Below are positions 42,930-52,792 of a DNA stretch of 64,000 nt, piece after piece. This DNA comes from Lactarius indigo (taxonomy: Eukaryota > Basidiomycota > Agaricomycetes > Russulales > Russulaceae). The stretch covers positions 992,001 through 1,056,000 of the forward strand of contig JAFKAC010000003.1 in NCBI GenBank assembly GCA_025766275.1, given 5' to 3'. Numbering within the stretch: the first letter of the stretch is position 1; each line of letters begins with the position of its first letter. Under the pieces are notes generated by a model. That model was not told the origin of the DNA and did not search any database. It saw nothing but the letters and a program-made list of their open reading frames with translations. The position numbers and the translations under genes were made by a program.

Positions 42930-44514
42930 ACGATCGGCGTTACTGGGGTGGGTGGGGGTGGGGGTGGGGGGGTGGAGGTTCCACTACCGGGTCCAGGGGC
43001 GGCGGCCGGCTCGTGTGCGTTCGCGGGGGGGGCTGGGAGATTGGGTTGCGTCAGGGGGGGGGGAGTTCAGGGCCGCTGGGGGCGTCTGCGTCACCGTGGT
43101 GGTCTGCGGTGGGGGTGGGGGGGGGAGCATGGCATTGCCACCCTCTGGTGCGGTCGAGGGGTCGTCCGTCTGGGGGTGGTTTTCTTGGGGTGGGTCAGCT
43201 CGTGTATGGGGGAGGATCTGGTGGCAGCTCACTGTTTCTCTTCTTATTTTTTCCCTTTCGGGCCTCCGCTGCGCTCGCGGCTGGCCCGCTCGAGGCTGCT
43301 ACTCGTGCGGCCGTAGTGGATTTCTCTCTAGCAGTCGGCTCTGAGTTTGGCTCCAGGGTGGCGAGATCCAGGGCATGAGTTGGTTGGCTGGTCAGAGTCA
43401 TCTGGAGGGATAGACAGTGCGGGTGCAACGTACCTGGGGGGGGGTCTTTTATAGAAGGGTTTCGCTCGCTGTTGGTTCGGCCCCGGGGGGGGGGGGGGGG
43501 GGGAATACGACGGCTTCGCGTAGTGGGGGGGCTGGATGCAGACTAGGGTGGTGGCGTTTTGTTTTTTAGAGTGAAACAAGGCGTCAATCCCTTGTTGTGA
43601 CAGGTGGATATTAGTCGCCTTGGGGGGTAGCGGGGGGGCTCACCTAGGGGGGGGTCGTGGGGGGGTCGCCGCGGGGACTCGTGTTCGTTCTAACTTCGTG
43701 GGGGTTCATTACGGTGACTGGTCGATGGGCGTATTGGTACGGGTGGGTAGGGGGTCGGTGTGGTCGTGGGCTGTGGTCCCCTCGCGACCCTGGTTTCTGT
43801 ATTTCTTCCTTTCTTCTTTTTTTAAAAAAATTTTAAAATTTTCTCATTCAGGGGGGGAGAGGGGCGTACCTTAGGGCGCCGGTCGCGGTCGCTAGTGTCA
43901 GTGTTCGGTGGGGTTCATCTTGCATTCGCGCGCCGGGTATTTCTCTGGGCTCCATCGGGTGTAGGGGGGGGGAAAGGGGGCGGGGGGGTGTCGGCTACAC
44001 GCGGCTGGGGGGTGATCGGTAACCCGTTTGGGGGGGTATGCTTGCTTACTCATTGTGTTTGCTTCATGGGGGGGGTGTCGCTCCCTCGTGGGTGTTTTTA
44101 CGTTTTTCCTCTTCCACTTTTTCTTTTTCTCTTCTTTTTTCTTCTTTTTTTAAAGGTGTCTTTTCTACGTCTTTTTATTGCGTTGTTCCCCGAGGGTTCA
44201 GCAGTGGTCTTGTCAGGTGGTGGGGGGGTCACTGGGGCATAGTGGGGCGTGCGTTTTTTCAGTCTCCTGCTCTCGCAGGGCAGCCCGGTCTCCTTACTTT
44301 TTATCTGTCCCGCTGTGTGTGTGGCTCGTGGGGTTAGAGATTGTGTATATTCGGTGTATCATATGTCTCGGCGTCGGTGTGTGGGCCACCTGTGAGTGAG
44401 GGCGGCGGCTGCACCACTGTTGTGCAGTGGTTTCCAGCATCCAGCCCATCCTTGTCCCCGGCATACCGTGGGAAAACCGTACCATGGTGGTGGTTACGGT
44501 ACAAGGAGCCCCCC
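42930..44514 (-). other. LINE 5' leader, extreme C-rich (G-rich on + strand)
   Basis: About 1.6 kb between the 5' end of the LINE and ORF1 is full of homopolymer runs, including 19 consecutive G at 43485-43503 (plus strand) and many G5-G10 runs. Short C-rich frames cross it, but none is convincing as coding. It may hold the internal promoter of the LINE. On the plus strand it has strong potential for G-quadruplexes. Confidence 0.65.
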
Positions 44515-44531
44515 CAGCTGTCCAAGTAGCT
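44515..44531. repeat. LINE target-site duplication, right copy (17 bp)
   Basis: CAGCTGTCCAAGTAGCT is identical to 19814-19830. It fixes the 5' end of the LINE at 44514. Confidence 0.93.
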
Positions 44532-44725
44532 GTCGTCATTTTGTACAACGTACTTACGAAAACGCATCATTCTTGTTGCCATGGGTTTTCCATTAGAATC
44601 AGCTATGACCAAATCAAGCGGGCGTGGGAATTTAATGTAGGCCCATTACTGTACCATCATTGTCATCACTCTACCACCAGGACACAGTGTGAATAAACAT
44701 CACTACTTGTGAAGAACAGCTAGAC

Positions 44726-45454
44726 ATGGCTCTACGACGGAGGATAGGCATCAGCACGGCGACTACTGAGGCGGCTCGCCGTCAGCTCATGCAACCAGTG
44801 CCGTGTTGGGAAAAGGTCTGGGTCGTGCCCGAAAAAGCCGCACCAGGGTCTACCCTCAAGGTCTTAAAATGGGTCAAGACGAACAAGGTTCAGGTACGTC
44901 TGATTGGAGAACCTCGTGAGACAGGATTGTGCTCTAATGGTGCAACGGCACGACAGCAATTCAGCGACGACGAGGGGGATGTCAATGAGCCACTGGCACC
45001 CCTCCCAGACGAGCCCGAAGTGGTGGAGGGTGATGAGGACGTAGAGCAAGAAGACGCCACGCAGTCCATCCCACCAGAGCCGGTTTCGCGGGACATATCC
45101 GAGCCTATAATTCCGAAGGACGAGTTGCCCTCGAAAGTATCCTCACCGAAACCCCATCCACTGTCCATATCATTCCAGCCCCCTCTTGCGTCGGAACAAG
45201 TAGGCGACGACGGCCTTGACAACCCGTTGCAAGGCCTCGGAGACGATCTTACAGACCAAGTGGACGTTGGAGACACGCTGGGCACAGCGGATCTTGTGGA
45301 TTTGGACTTGTCGCAACTCGGGCCGGATGGGACGGCCTTCGAGGCAGCTGGGGATCTGACAGCAATGGAACCCGGAGACAACCTCCTTCAAGTTGGGGGA
45401 GACATTCTGGATTCGAGTTTGGTGGACGATCCATTCGCTATGCAACCCTCTTAA
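44726..45454 (+). CDS. BCL7-like small acidic protein, possible SWI/SNF subunit
   Basis: The ATG at 44726 opens a frame to 45454. A strong donor (CAG|GTACGT at 44894) and an acceptor (ACGACAG at 44956), with a CTAAT branch-like site, define a 63-nt intron that is itself in frame. The spliced product is 221 residues and the unspliced one 242. The N-terminus (PCWEKVWVVPEKAAPGSTLK, then LKWVKTNK) resembles the BCL7 N-terminal domain, in which WEKKWV precedes a short strand with KWV. BCL7 proteins are accessory subunits of animal SWI/SNF complexes. The rest is acidic and disordered (DDEGDVNEPLAPLPDEPEVV). The BCL7 link rests on one motif and is tentative. The LINE ends only 194 bp upstream of the ATG. 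Confidence 0.6.
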   Translation: MALRRRIGISTATTEAARRQLMQPVPCWEKVWVVPEKAAPGSTLKVLKWVKTNKVQVRLIGEPRETGLCSNGATARQQFSDDEGDVNEPLAPLPDEPEVVEGDEDVEQEDATQSIPPEPVSRDISEPIIPKDELPSKVSSPKPHPLSISFQPPLASEQVGDDGLDNPLQGLGDDLTDQVDVGDTLGTADLVDLDLSQLGPDGTAFEAAGDLTAMEPGDNLLQVGGDILDSSLVDDPFAMQPS

Positions 45455-45724
45455 CACAGTAATGTAGTGTAGCAACGTGGACCCGGAATGTTATCGTGTT
45501 CCCGATCACTGAGTTGGAGCAATCCAAATCCCCTTGCCCTGACCCCGTCTTGACCGGTTGACCCCGCATCATTTGTCAGAAGTTTACGCGTTTACGTTCT
45601 CTGAGACGCTCGATTCTCGGTTGGGTCATCATGGCAATGCTCGGTCCAGCGGTTATTTACAGCATCATTGTCTTCCCCAAATGTGAAGAATTCCCCCACA
45701 TTTCTGTCCGCCTCTGTATTCAGT

Positions 45725-48422
45725 ATGACTGAACTTGTATCACCCGGAGACCCTCTCCCCTACATTCCCGACAATCTTACCCTTGCCCAGTTCGTACTCG
45801 ACTCAACCCATCCGTACAGACCGCTTCGCCCTCAAGGTGTACCGTGGTTAATCGAGGATGCGACAGGACGCAAGATCGGTCTCGAAGAGGTGACTATGGC
45901 CTCTATGTGAACCTTCTTACACACTGCTCAATGACTTGATGAGGTCCGAACTCGCGTCCTTGGGTTGGCAAACGCGCTCAGCTTGAAGTGGGGTATTCGT
46001 GCGTGGAGTTTTTTTTTTGTGCAAACAGTCCTTTGACTTCTGGGGCTCACCGCTTGGCACAGGCGAGGACGATGTTGGTAGGTGATCTGAAACCGATTGT
46101 CGGGTTGACTGAGCAGCTGACAATTCCCGGGGTTAAGTCTGCATATACAGTCCAAATCACGTTGGTACGTTTCGATTTCGTCTACTCCTTTTCCGACGGG
46201 TTTTCTCATTACGTATTGTCCGCGAACCCTAGATTACCCTACCGTCATGTGGGCCACCCATAGACTAGGCGCTATCGTAACGTGTGTGCTATTTTCGTAT
46301 TGTTCTCCATATCACCTTTTAACAGCACGATCCGACTAGCGGAGCAAACCCCGGTTACACTCACGAGGAACTTACCCATCAACTCACTACGGCAAAAGCC
46401 AGCATCCTCATCGCTCACCCGGATTCATTGAAGGTTGCCCTCTTGGGGGCACAGAATGCGGGCATTCCACCGGATCGCGTCATTCCACTTGATACTATTC
46501 GTGGACCCCGACCGAGCACCATCGCCCCCGACTTGCATGAATTGATAACCTACGGGCTTGCGCACCAACCTTACTTTGTGGAGAGGACACTCAGACCTGG
46601 CGAAGGGAGGACGAAGATCGCATTCCTGAGTTTCTCTAGTGGTACAACTGGTAAACCGAAGGCGAGCGGTTCGTTTGTTGGAGGGTATCGGTTTGGGCCT
46701 AACGTTTCTTTTGCAGGCGGTGGAGATTCCTCACTATGCTCCCATCGCAAATATCCTCCAGATGGCCGCTTGGTGGAGAGTGAATGACAATAGTATTCCA
46801 TGGGAAGATAGACGCATTCGCCCGGGAGATGTCACCATGGCTGGTATGCGCATTTTTCGTCTTTATTCGAGGATCTCTTAAAAGTCGAATGCGTTCACAG
46901 TATTACCGTTGTACCGTAAGCGCCAGTTCCATGACGTATTGTATGGACATTGACAATACATGACATCCTAGACATCTATGGCCTGGTCATCAACGTAAGG
47001 TTTAGTCCAATCGATATTTGGCCAATCTTGCTGATTGGAGTGATTAGCTGCATTTCGCCTTGTTTTGCGGGGTATGGGCTTTCCCATCCTTTCTCTCGCA
47101 GCTGCTCACGTCATTGCAGTCGAGCGTCGTAGTAGTTCCCAAGTTCGAGTTTATCGCCTACCTAGAGAGCATCAAGAGACATAAGGCCAACCATATTCTG
47201 TAGGTTTTCACTATCCCCTACAGGTTAATTTTTACACGTGTTGTGAACAGAGTGGTCCCCCCAATGGTTGTATTACTCTGCAAGGTATGACAGCATTACC
47301 CCTTTACGCTACCACTGCTCCTTCACTGAAGCACTTATAGCACCCAGCGACAAAGAATTACGATTTGAGCAGTATCCGCATGTTGTTCTGCGGTGCTGCT
47401 CCGCTTTCCGCGGAACTGACCGATAGTGTTGTAAAACTGCTACCCCGAGCGTTCGTTGGGCAGGGCTATGGTGCGTACCCTGGCCCCAAAATTGTCTCTT
47501 TTCAGGAGGTCGAGTCCTGCTCCAGGTATGACAGAGACATGTACGGCAGTATCCATGCCCCCTCTATCTCAGAAAGTCGGCACACTTGGCTCTGCTGGTC
47601 AGCTCATTTCTGGAACCCGCGTACGCGTCGTCAAGACCGACGGGACACTTGCAAAAGTTGGCGAGCCAGGAGAACTTGTAGTCACTGGCCCGTCCATGGC
47701 CCTACGCTATCTGAATAACGGGAAAGCGTGGGTGATTGTTCGCTTTCATTTCTTTCCAGTGCACTCATTCTCGTCGGTACAGAACCGCAGAGACTTTTAT
47801 AGATGGGTACGTTCTTTCGTTTGGATATGAGAAGCTGTGCATTGAAGGCATTCCACAGATGGGTTCGCACAGGTGACGAAGCCATCATAGACGAGAACAA
47901 TGATTTATTCATCGTGGACAGACTCAAGGTAGCTCTTTTCCTTTCACCGCGGCTCTTCAACGTTAATGGCGTGCTTCTAGGAAATTTTGAAGGTTCGCGG
48001 CTTTCAGGTCGCCCCCGCGGAGTTGGAGGGCCACCTGTTGGCCCACCCCGATGTCGCGGACTCCTGCGTCGTTGGCATCCCCGATGACTTTAGCGGAGAG
48101 GTCCCGCTCGCGTTTGTGGTGCTCTCCATCGACGCGGCCAAGAAGGTGTCGGGGAGTGAAGCCGCGGCAGCGAAGATCAAAGCCTCTATCGCGAAGGTGT
48201 GTTGTTCCGTGCACTGTGACTGCGCAATGATTGACGCAATCTGATACGTAGCACGTTGCGGATCATAAAGTCGCGTACAAGAAGTTGGCTGGTGGCGTCG
48301 AGTTTATTGATGCTATCCCAAAGAATCCCAGCGGGAAGCTGCTGAGACGAGTCCTTCGAGACAAGGCCTTGAGTTTGAAGAAATCTCAGGCGAAAGTCGG
48401 CACTACTAAAACACGCTTGTGA
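45725..48422 (+). CDS. 4-coumarate-CoA ligase-like acyl-CoA synthetase, copy 2
   Basis: It is a paralogue of the gene at 7823, with the same 18-exon plan: 45725-45889, 45944-45998, 46063-46077, 46138-46164, 46233-46281, 46340-46661, 46717-46843, 46901-46915, 46972-46994, 47048-47071, 47120-47199, 47251-47284, 47341-47470, 47526-47727, 47783-47806, 47859-47928, 47981-48196 and 48252-48422. It codes 582 residues. Motifs: P-loop SSGTTGKPK (203-211), MTETCTAVSMP, the hinge region IVDRLKEILKVRGFQVAPAE and the catalytic Lys in PKNPSGK (about 555). Intron 6 has a GC donor (AAG|GCGAGC) where copy 1 has GT. It activates an unknown carboxylic acid with ATP and CoA. There is no PTS1; it ends KTRL. Confidence 0.92.
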
Positions 48423-48773
48423 AGGCTGTCTTGTACCATACTCGAGCACGATTACTGTAATATTGAGGAGCCATGTGCTACGTTAGGCAGGACACTTCCT
48501 AAATTCCTGATGAGTCCCAGCCCTCAACATGTCAAGCGAGTTTGTTACCTGTTCCTCGCAGCTCCCCTCGTGCGTCACACACAGGGGAATCATTTTAAAA
48601 GAGTGAGAGACGGCACCAACGCCCATATTGCTATCATCACGATCCGGACCGTGGCGATCCGATGGCCAGAATACTGCAATCCTCCTGATTACCTCAGCGA
48701 CCTTTCTCAGTCTCTGCCGTCGTGCACCACCGAAGACACTCACCACCGTGATACTCTTTATTTAGTGGTAAAA
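48423..48773. other. Intergenic between CoA ligase 2 and SF3A2
   Basis: About 350 bases hold the 3' flank of the ligase and the promoter of SF3A2. No feature was recognised. Confidence 0.4.
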
Positions 48774-49672
48774 ATGGGTATGTTAAATTTGAGGTAGCCT
48801 GTTCACGATTCTGATCCTTCTTCCCACCAGATTATCAGGTTGGTCATCGCGTCGACGCGCCACCGTGCCCCATCTCATAACTTTTCTTTCACCTGGTAGA
48901 ATCGAGTTGGTTCAAAGTTTGGCGGGGGTGGTGTCGCGGGAGCGTCGGAGACCAACATTGACCGGCGGGAGCGTCTGAGGAAAATTGCCATGGGTGTCGT
49001 CGACCTGAACAAGGTGCGTTTTCTTTCGGACCAACATGCCCTCCGACTCAACCGCGGGCGTAGGACCCTTATATCCTGCGCAACCATCTCGGATCGCTGG
49101 AATGTCGTCTCTGCCTCACCCTCCACACAAACGAGGGCTCCTACCTCGCGCACACCCAGGGCAAGAAACACCAAACGAACCTCGCGCGGCGCGCGGCGCG
49201 CGACATGAAGGAGGGTGAGCTGCAGGTCGCCCCGAAGCAGTCGAGCGTGCAGCGCAAGGTGTTTCTCAAGATTGGGCGACCGGGCTATCGCGTGACGAAA
49301 GTACGCGACCGCGAGTCAGGCAAGGAAGGCATGATGGTGCAGATCCACTTGCCGCAGATCAAGGCCGGCGTCATCCCGCGCAGACGGTTCATGAGCGCTT
49401 GGGAACAGAAGAGAGAACCTCCAAACAAATCGTATCAATACCTCATCGTACGTGCACGAGCTATGCTCTGGACTAGGCGTAGCTTACGTGTCGGGCTTTT
49501 TTTTTTTTTTTGCCAATAGGTGGCTGCGGAGCCGTATGAGACAATCGCTTTTCGTATCCCAGCGCGCGAGATCGAAGACGAGCTCGATGATGGAGGGTAC
49601 TGGAACTGGTCGCATTGGGATCCAGACACCAAACAATACAGCTTCCAGTTCATGTTCCGGCAATCCTTCTGA
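48774..49672 (+). CDS. SF3A2: Splicing factor 3A subunit 2 (PRP11 homologue)
   Basis: This is a U2 snRNP component needed for prespliceosome formation. The exons are 48774-48777 (ATGG only), 48831-48838 (8 nt), 48900-49013, 49064-49447 and 49520-49672, coding 220 residues. The two tiny exons rebuild the conserved start MDYQNRVGSKFGGGGVAG. The matrin-type zinc finger is complete (Cys56, Cys59, His72, His78 in CRLCLTLHTNEGSYLAHTQG...). Conserved segments FLKIGRPGYRVTK, RRRFMSAWEQKREPP and AAEPYETIAFRIP follow. The length fits fungal homologues, which lack the proline-rich tail of animals. The last intron has a T14 tract before its acceptor. Confidence 0.95.
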
Positions 49673-49996
49673 TCGTGTATACACTGTATCTATACACTCG
49701 TTCCTAATGAGTACTCCCCACTAAATTGTTCAGGGTGACTTCGAGCGTATAAGAAATACAGAACTCCAAAATACATACATCGTTTTAGAGATAAGACACA
49801 GCACAACCGTCCCGGACATGGCTAAGGAAACTATTCGTTTACGGATACAGTCAGTCAGTCTACCAATGGATGTGTGAGATGCAACTATTCTGACAGGACG
49901 CAAAGCAAGACAAGGAAATGGAATGATACAAACTTGGTGCAGAAACGCACAGCGACAGGATTAGGACGAGAGTACGTGGGTCCACTCACTGTCTAC
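49673..49996. other. Convergent 3' flanks, nothing recognised
   Basis: About 320 bases lie between the stop codons of SF3A2 and the minus-strand gene. Only short frames are present. Confidence 0.4.
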
Positions 49997-52404
49997 TCAT
50001 CTACGTTTGCTGAGCTTTCGAGGCTCCTGGTGTGCAGGCACTCGAAGCTGCTGCTTCTCACTCATCACATGTTTCGACGGCTCAGTAACACGGACTTGGT
50101 GTACAGTCGGTTTAGAGCCCTTGCCGAATCCTAAGAAAGACAGCACTCCGCGGTTCACCGTCTGCGGCGGCTTGTGGTGACGCTGAGGGGGAGGTAGGAC
50201 GCTAGGTGCGCTGCGCTTGCGCAGTAATTGAGAAGGTCGTCGAGGGTCCCCGTCCTTGACACGTGATGATGGGGGGCGACCAGCGTGGTTTTCGGCACTG
50301 GCGGCAAGTGGGGTTGGCATCACAAGACGCTTTGGCACGTGCCGCGGTGCACGGGATGACGAGGAAGACGTAACAGATGACGGATGCCCCGCACGCATCG
50401 CAGCCAGAGTTTGTGATGGCGGCTCATAGCGTCGAGAGGTTTCCTGGTGGTGAGCTCTCGAGGAAGCTGGAGGAGAACTGCGCGGAGGACTTCGGCGACG
50501 ACCGGTCTCTGTTGGCGGGGAGGCGCGCGGAGGCTGACGACCATAAAAGCTATCGACGTGACTCTGGGAGGGAGGTTCCGGGCGCAGCTCTCGTGATGGA
50601 TAAATGACCTCGGGAGCTAGTGGAAGTGCGCGCGAACGGTGGTTAGGAGAGTCTGGTCCATGATCAGGGTTGGTGAGATACAGGGTACGTGAAAGGCGCT
50701 GATCAAGATCCGGGCTTGGAGGGACTTCGGAAGGGGACGCAAAAGCCGTAGACGGCTCCGAGGAAAGCTGGATGTTAGGAACCGGGCCATTGTAAGAGGA
50801 ACGGCGTCTGGCATCCTGATCAGATCCAATACGCTGGGGGTATGGATGAGGTGGCATGGGATTAAAGGGGGTTTCCGAGGTGTTCCTAGACAGCTGAGGC
50901 TGGTGGGCGCTGTTTTGACTCCCAGTAGAAGGTGGGGGTTGAGGCTGATATATACTCGGGTCCATAGGATATGGGCGCTTGTGAGTCTGGGCCTCGTGTC
51001 TTACAGGATGTGGGGTATGGTGCGATTGCTCAAGGGGCTCACGAGCCGGGTTTGTGACGGGGAGTGTCTGGTTACGACGCAATGGTGATCTAACCGAAGC
51101 TGCATCGTAATCTACTTTTGAACGCTCGGTTGGCGCGTGGGAGGGAGGGATATAATGATCCGGAGGATATTGAGGCGGCCGCATTGGTTGATAGATGGAG
51201 CTCTGGAGAATCTGCCCGGGTTTCAAGTTCAAGGACATGGGATTGGCATTGGGCTCACTCTAAATGGAACGTGAAAACACGAATAAATGAATGGGACAAT
51301 ACGAACCTGGATGCTTCGGGATGGACGAAGGGGAGAACCAGCAGAAACTTGTTGTTGGATCCCTTTTATGCGCAACAGAGGAGAGTCAACTGGGTTCGTT
51401 TCGTTAAGAATAGCGGCGACGGCTTCGTAAGGGCCCTTGTGATGAATGTTAATGCCATATGGATTAGTCTCGTCAAGTTCGTCTATCGAGTCTAGATCAG
51501 CGAGGTTTACTCGACTCGAGGATCGTGCGCGGCCCTCTTTTGAACGTTCTGAAAGACTAGATGGAGGTGGGGCTGATGAAGTAACATTACGGAAGGTGCG
51601 GTCCTCGTGCACGGCAAAGTTTTCAGCTGATGGGACAACTGCGCCCGAAACCTCGGAGTAATCATTCGCAGGTTCAGCAGCATGTGTAGAGCGGCGTTTA
51701 GGACGGTGCTTGGCGTTACGGGGGTGCGACTGTCCTTCATCCGGAAACATTCCTGGCACATCCGTGACCGAGGTAGAGCGGAAAGTAGAATCTGGGAATT
51801 CGTAGACCTGGTCCGAACTACGGGTCGTGGAACGAGGAACCGAGGGAGTGCGGAGAGCCGAAGAACCAGAAACGGAAGAGTCGGATGTAGAGGAAGACGA
51901 CAGAGCGGAAGGGGGTACAAAGTAAACAGATTGGGGTACTGACGATGGTCCCCTGCTGATTTCGTGATACGAGTGTGAACGGCCTGGTAGATTGGAGACA
52001 GGGCCGGACTGTGGCACAAATCCAGGTGGAAGGTCCGAGCTAGAATGGGAGCGGAGTGGGAAAGAAGGTGGGGAGAGCATATCCCTCTGACCATACCAGT
52101 GGTCAGGATTGATAATGGGATCTGGAGCAAACGCGGGGTCATCGACCAAGGAGTGCCTCAAAGAAGGGGGCGAGGCGGGAGTGGATGGTACGGGGGAATG
52201 CCGCATGTATGGAGAGTCTTGATAGGAATCATAGGACAATCGTGAAGGTGGCGTCCAAACCTGATGGGGGTGCGGGTGCTGTGGGTATTGGTGGAGTGTC
52301 CGCGCAGTGGGATAAGGGGCATACTCGGGATGGGGGTCATCGAGAGGGTAGCCAGTGGCATAGTCCCAGGTAGCGGAGGAGGGGTAAACGGCACCGGAGG
52401 CCAT
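49997..52404 (-). CDS. Disordered Pro/Ser-rich fungal protein
   Basis: This two-exon gene has a true ATG at 52404: exon 1 at 52404-51307 (366 codons), exon 2 at 51259-49997 (420 codons plus stop), with a GTTCGT donor and TTTAG acceptor, giving 786 residues. Most of the chain is Pro, Ser, His and Arg rich and disordered. The conserved-looking core spans the intron: ETNPYGINIHHKGPYEAVAA, then RIKGIQQQ and NLKPGQILQSSIYQP. Near the C-terminus a basic patch precedes GVLSFLGFGKG. There are no membrane spans. The NPYG...HHKGPYEA motif suggests a fungal-specific scaffold, perhaps related to Pal1-type proteins, but I cannot confirm it. It shares a divergent promoter region with SLD2. Confidence 0.72.
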
Positions 52405-52792
52405 CAGAGGTGGAGATGAGTGGGGTGCAATTTTTCAAAAGGGACGAGTCCGCGGCGCAAGATTTAAAGAAGGTATTTAAGGTAGAGCCGAATATGAGGC
52501 TGGGAAGTGGGGGGACGAGGGAGGGGAGTATCAAAAGGATTCAAGGGAGGAATAGCACGACTCACCTCATCCGTACACAACCACCGTGACACACACACCT
52601 TCACCGGTTCACCTCCACCGTCGATTGTGAACGGCGACCACCGCCTTGGCCACGCCGCCACGGCAGCCACCCACGATTTCATTGTCCACGCGCGACAGCT
52701 CACTGGCGCTCACTTCCTTCCCACCCGGCCCGTCTGCCCCGCTATCGTTCCCACGTATCTCTTTCAACAGCGAGACTCCCGCATACATCTCG
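52405..52792. other. Divergent promoter region of the disordered protein and SLD2
   Basis: About 390 bases lie between two divergent start codons. The SLD2 frame extends upstream of its ATG without another ATG. No TATA box was recognised. Confidence 0.4.

Larger units (their letters stand above)
19831..44514 (-). mobile_element. Tad-like LINE retrotransposon carrying nested insertions
   Basis: The element is a non-LTR retrotransposon on the minus strand. It is bounded by a perfect 17 bp duplication and has a 3' poly(A) seen as a T run at 19830-19846. In order from its 5' end at 44514 it has a C-rich leader of about 1.6 kb, ORF1 (42925-41594) with a CCHC knuckle, and ORF2 from 41466. ORF2 has an APE-type endonuclease, a reverse transcriptase with FADD, a Cys-rich segment and a C-terminal RNase H, as in Tad1-type fungal LINEs. 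Without the insertions the LINE is about 8.3 kb. ORF2 is split by a solo LTR at 21571-22124 and by gypsy element A at 22380-38185. Rejoining the sense strand across each insertion restores the ORF2 context, except for one frameshift near 22366. Confidence 0.92.

Noticed and set aside
43485..43503. G run as a telomere or assembly gap filler
   Set aside because: It lies inside a LINE leader full of shorter G runs and is flanked by unique sequence; no telomere repeat is present.
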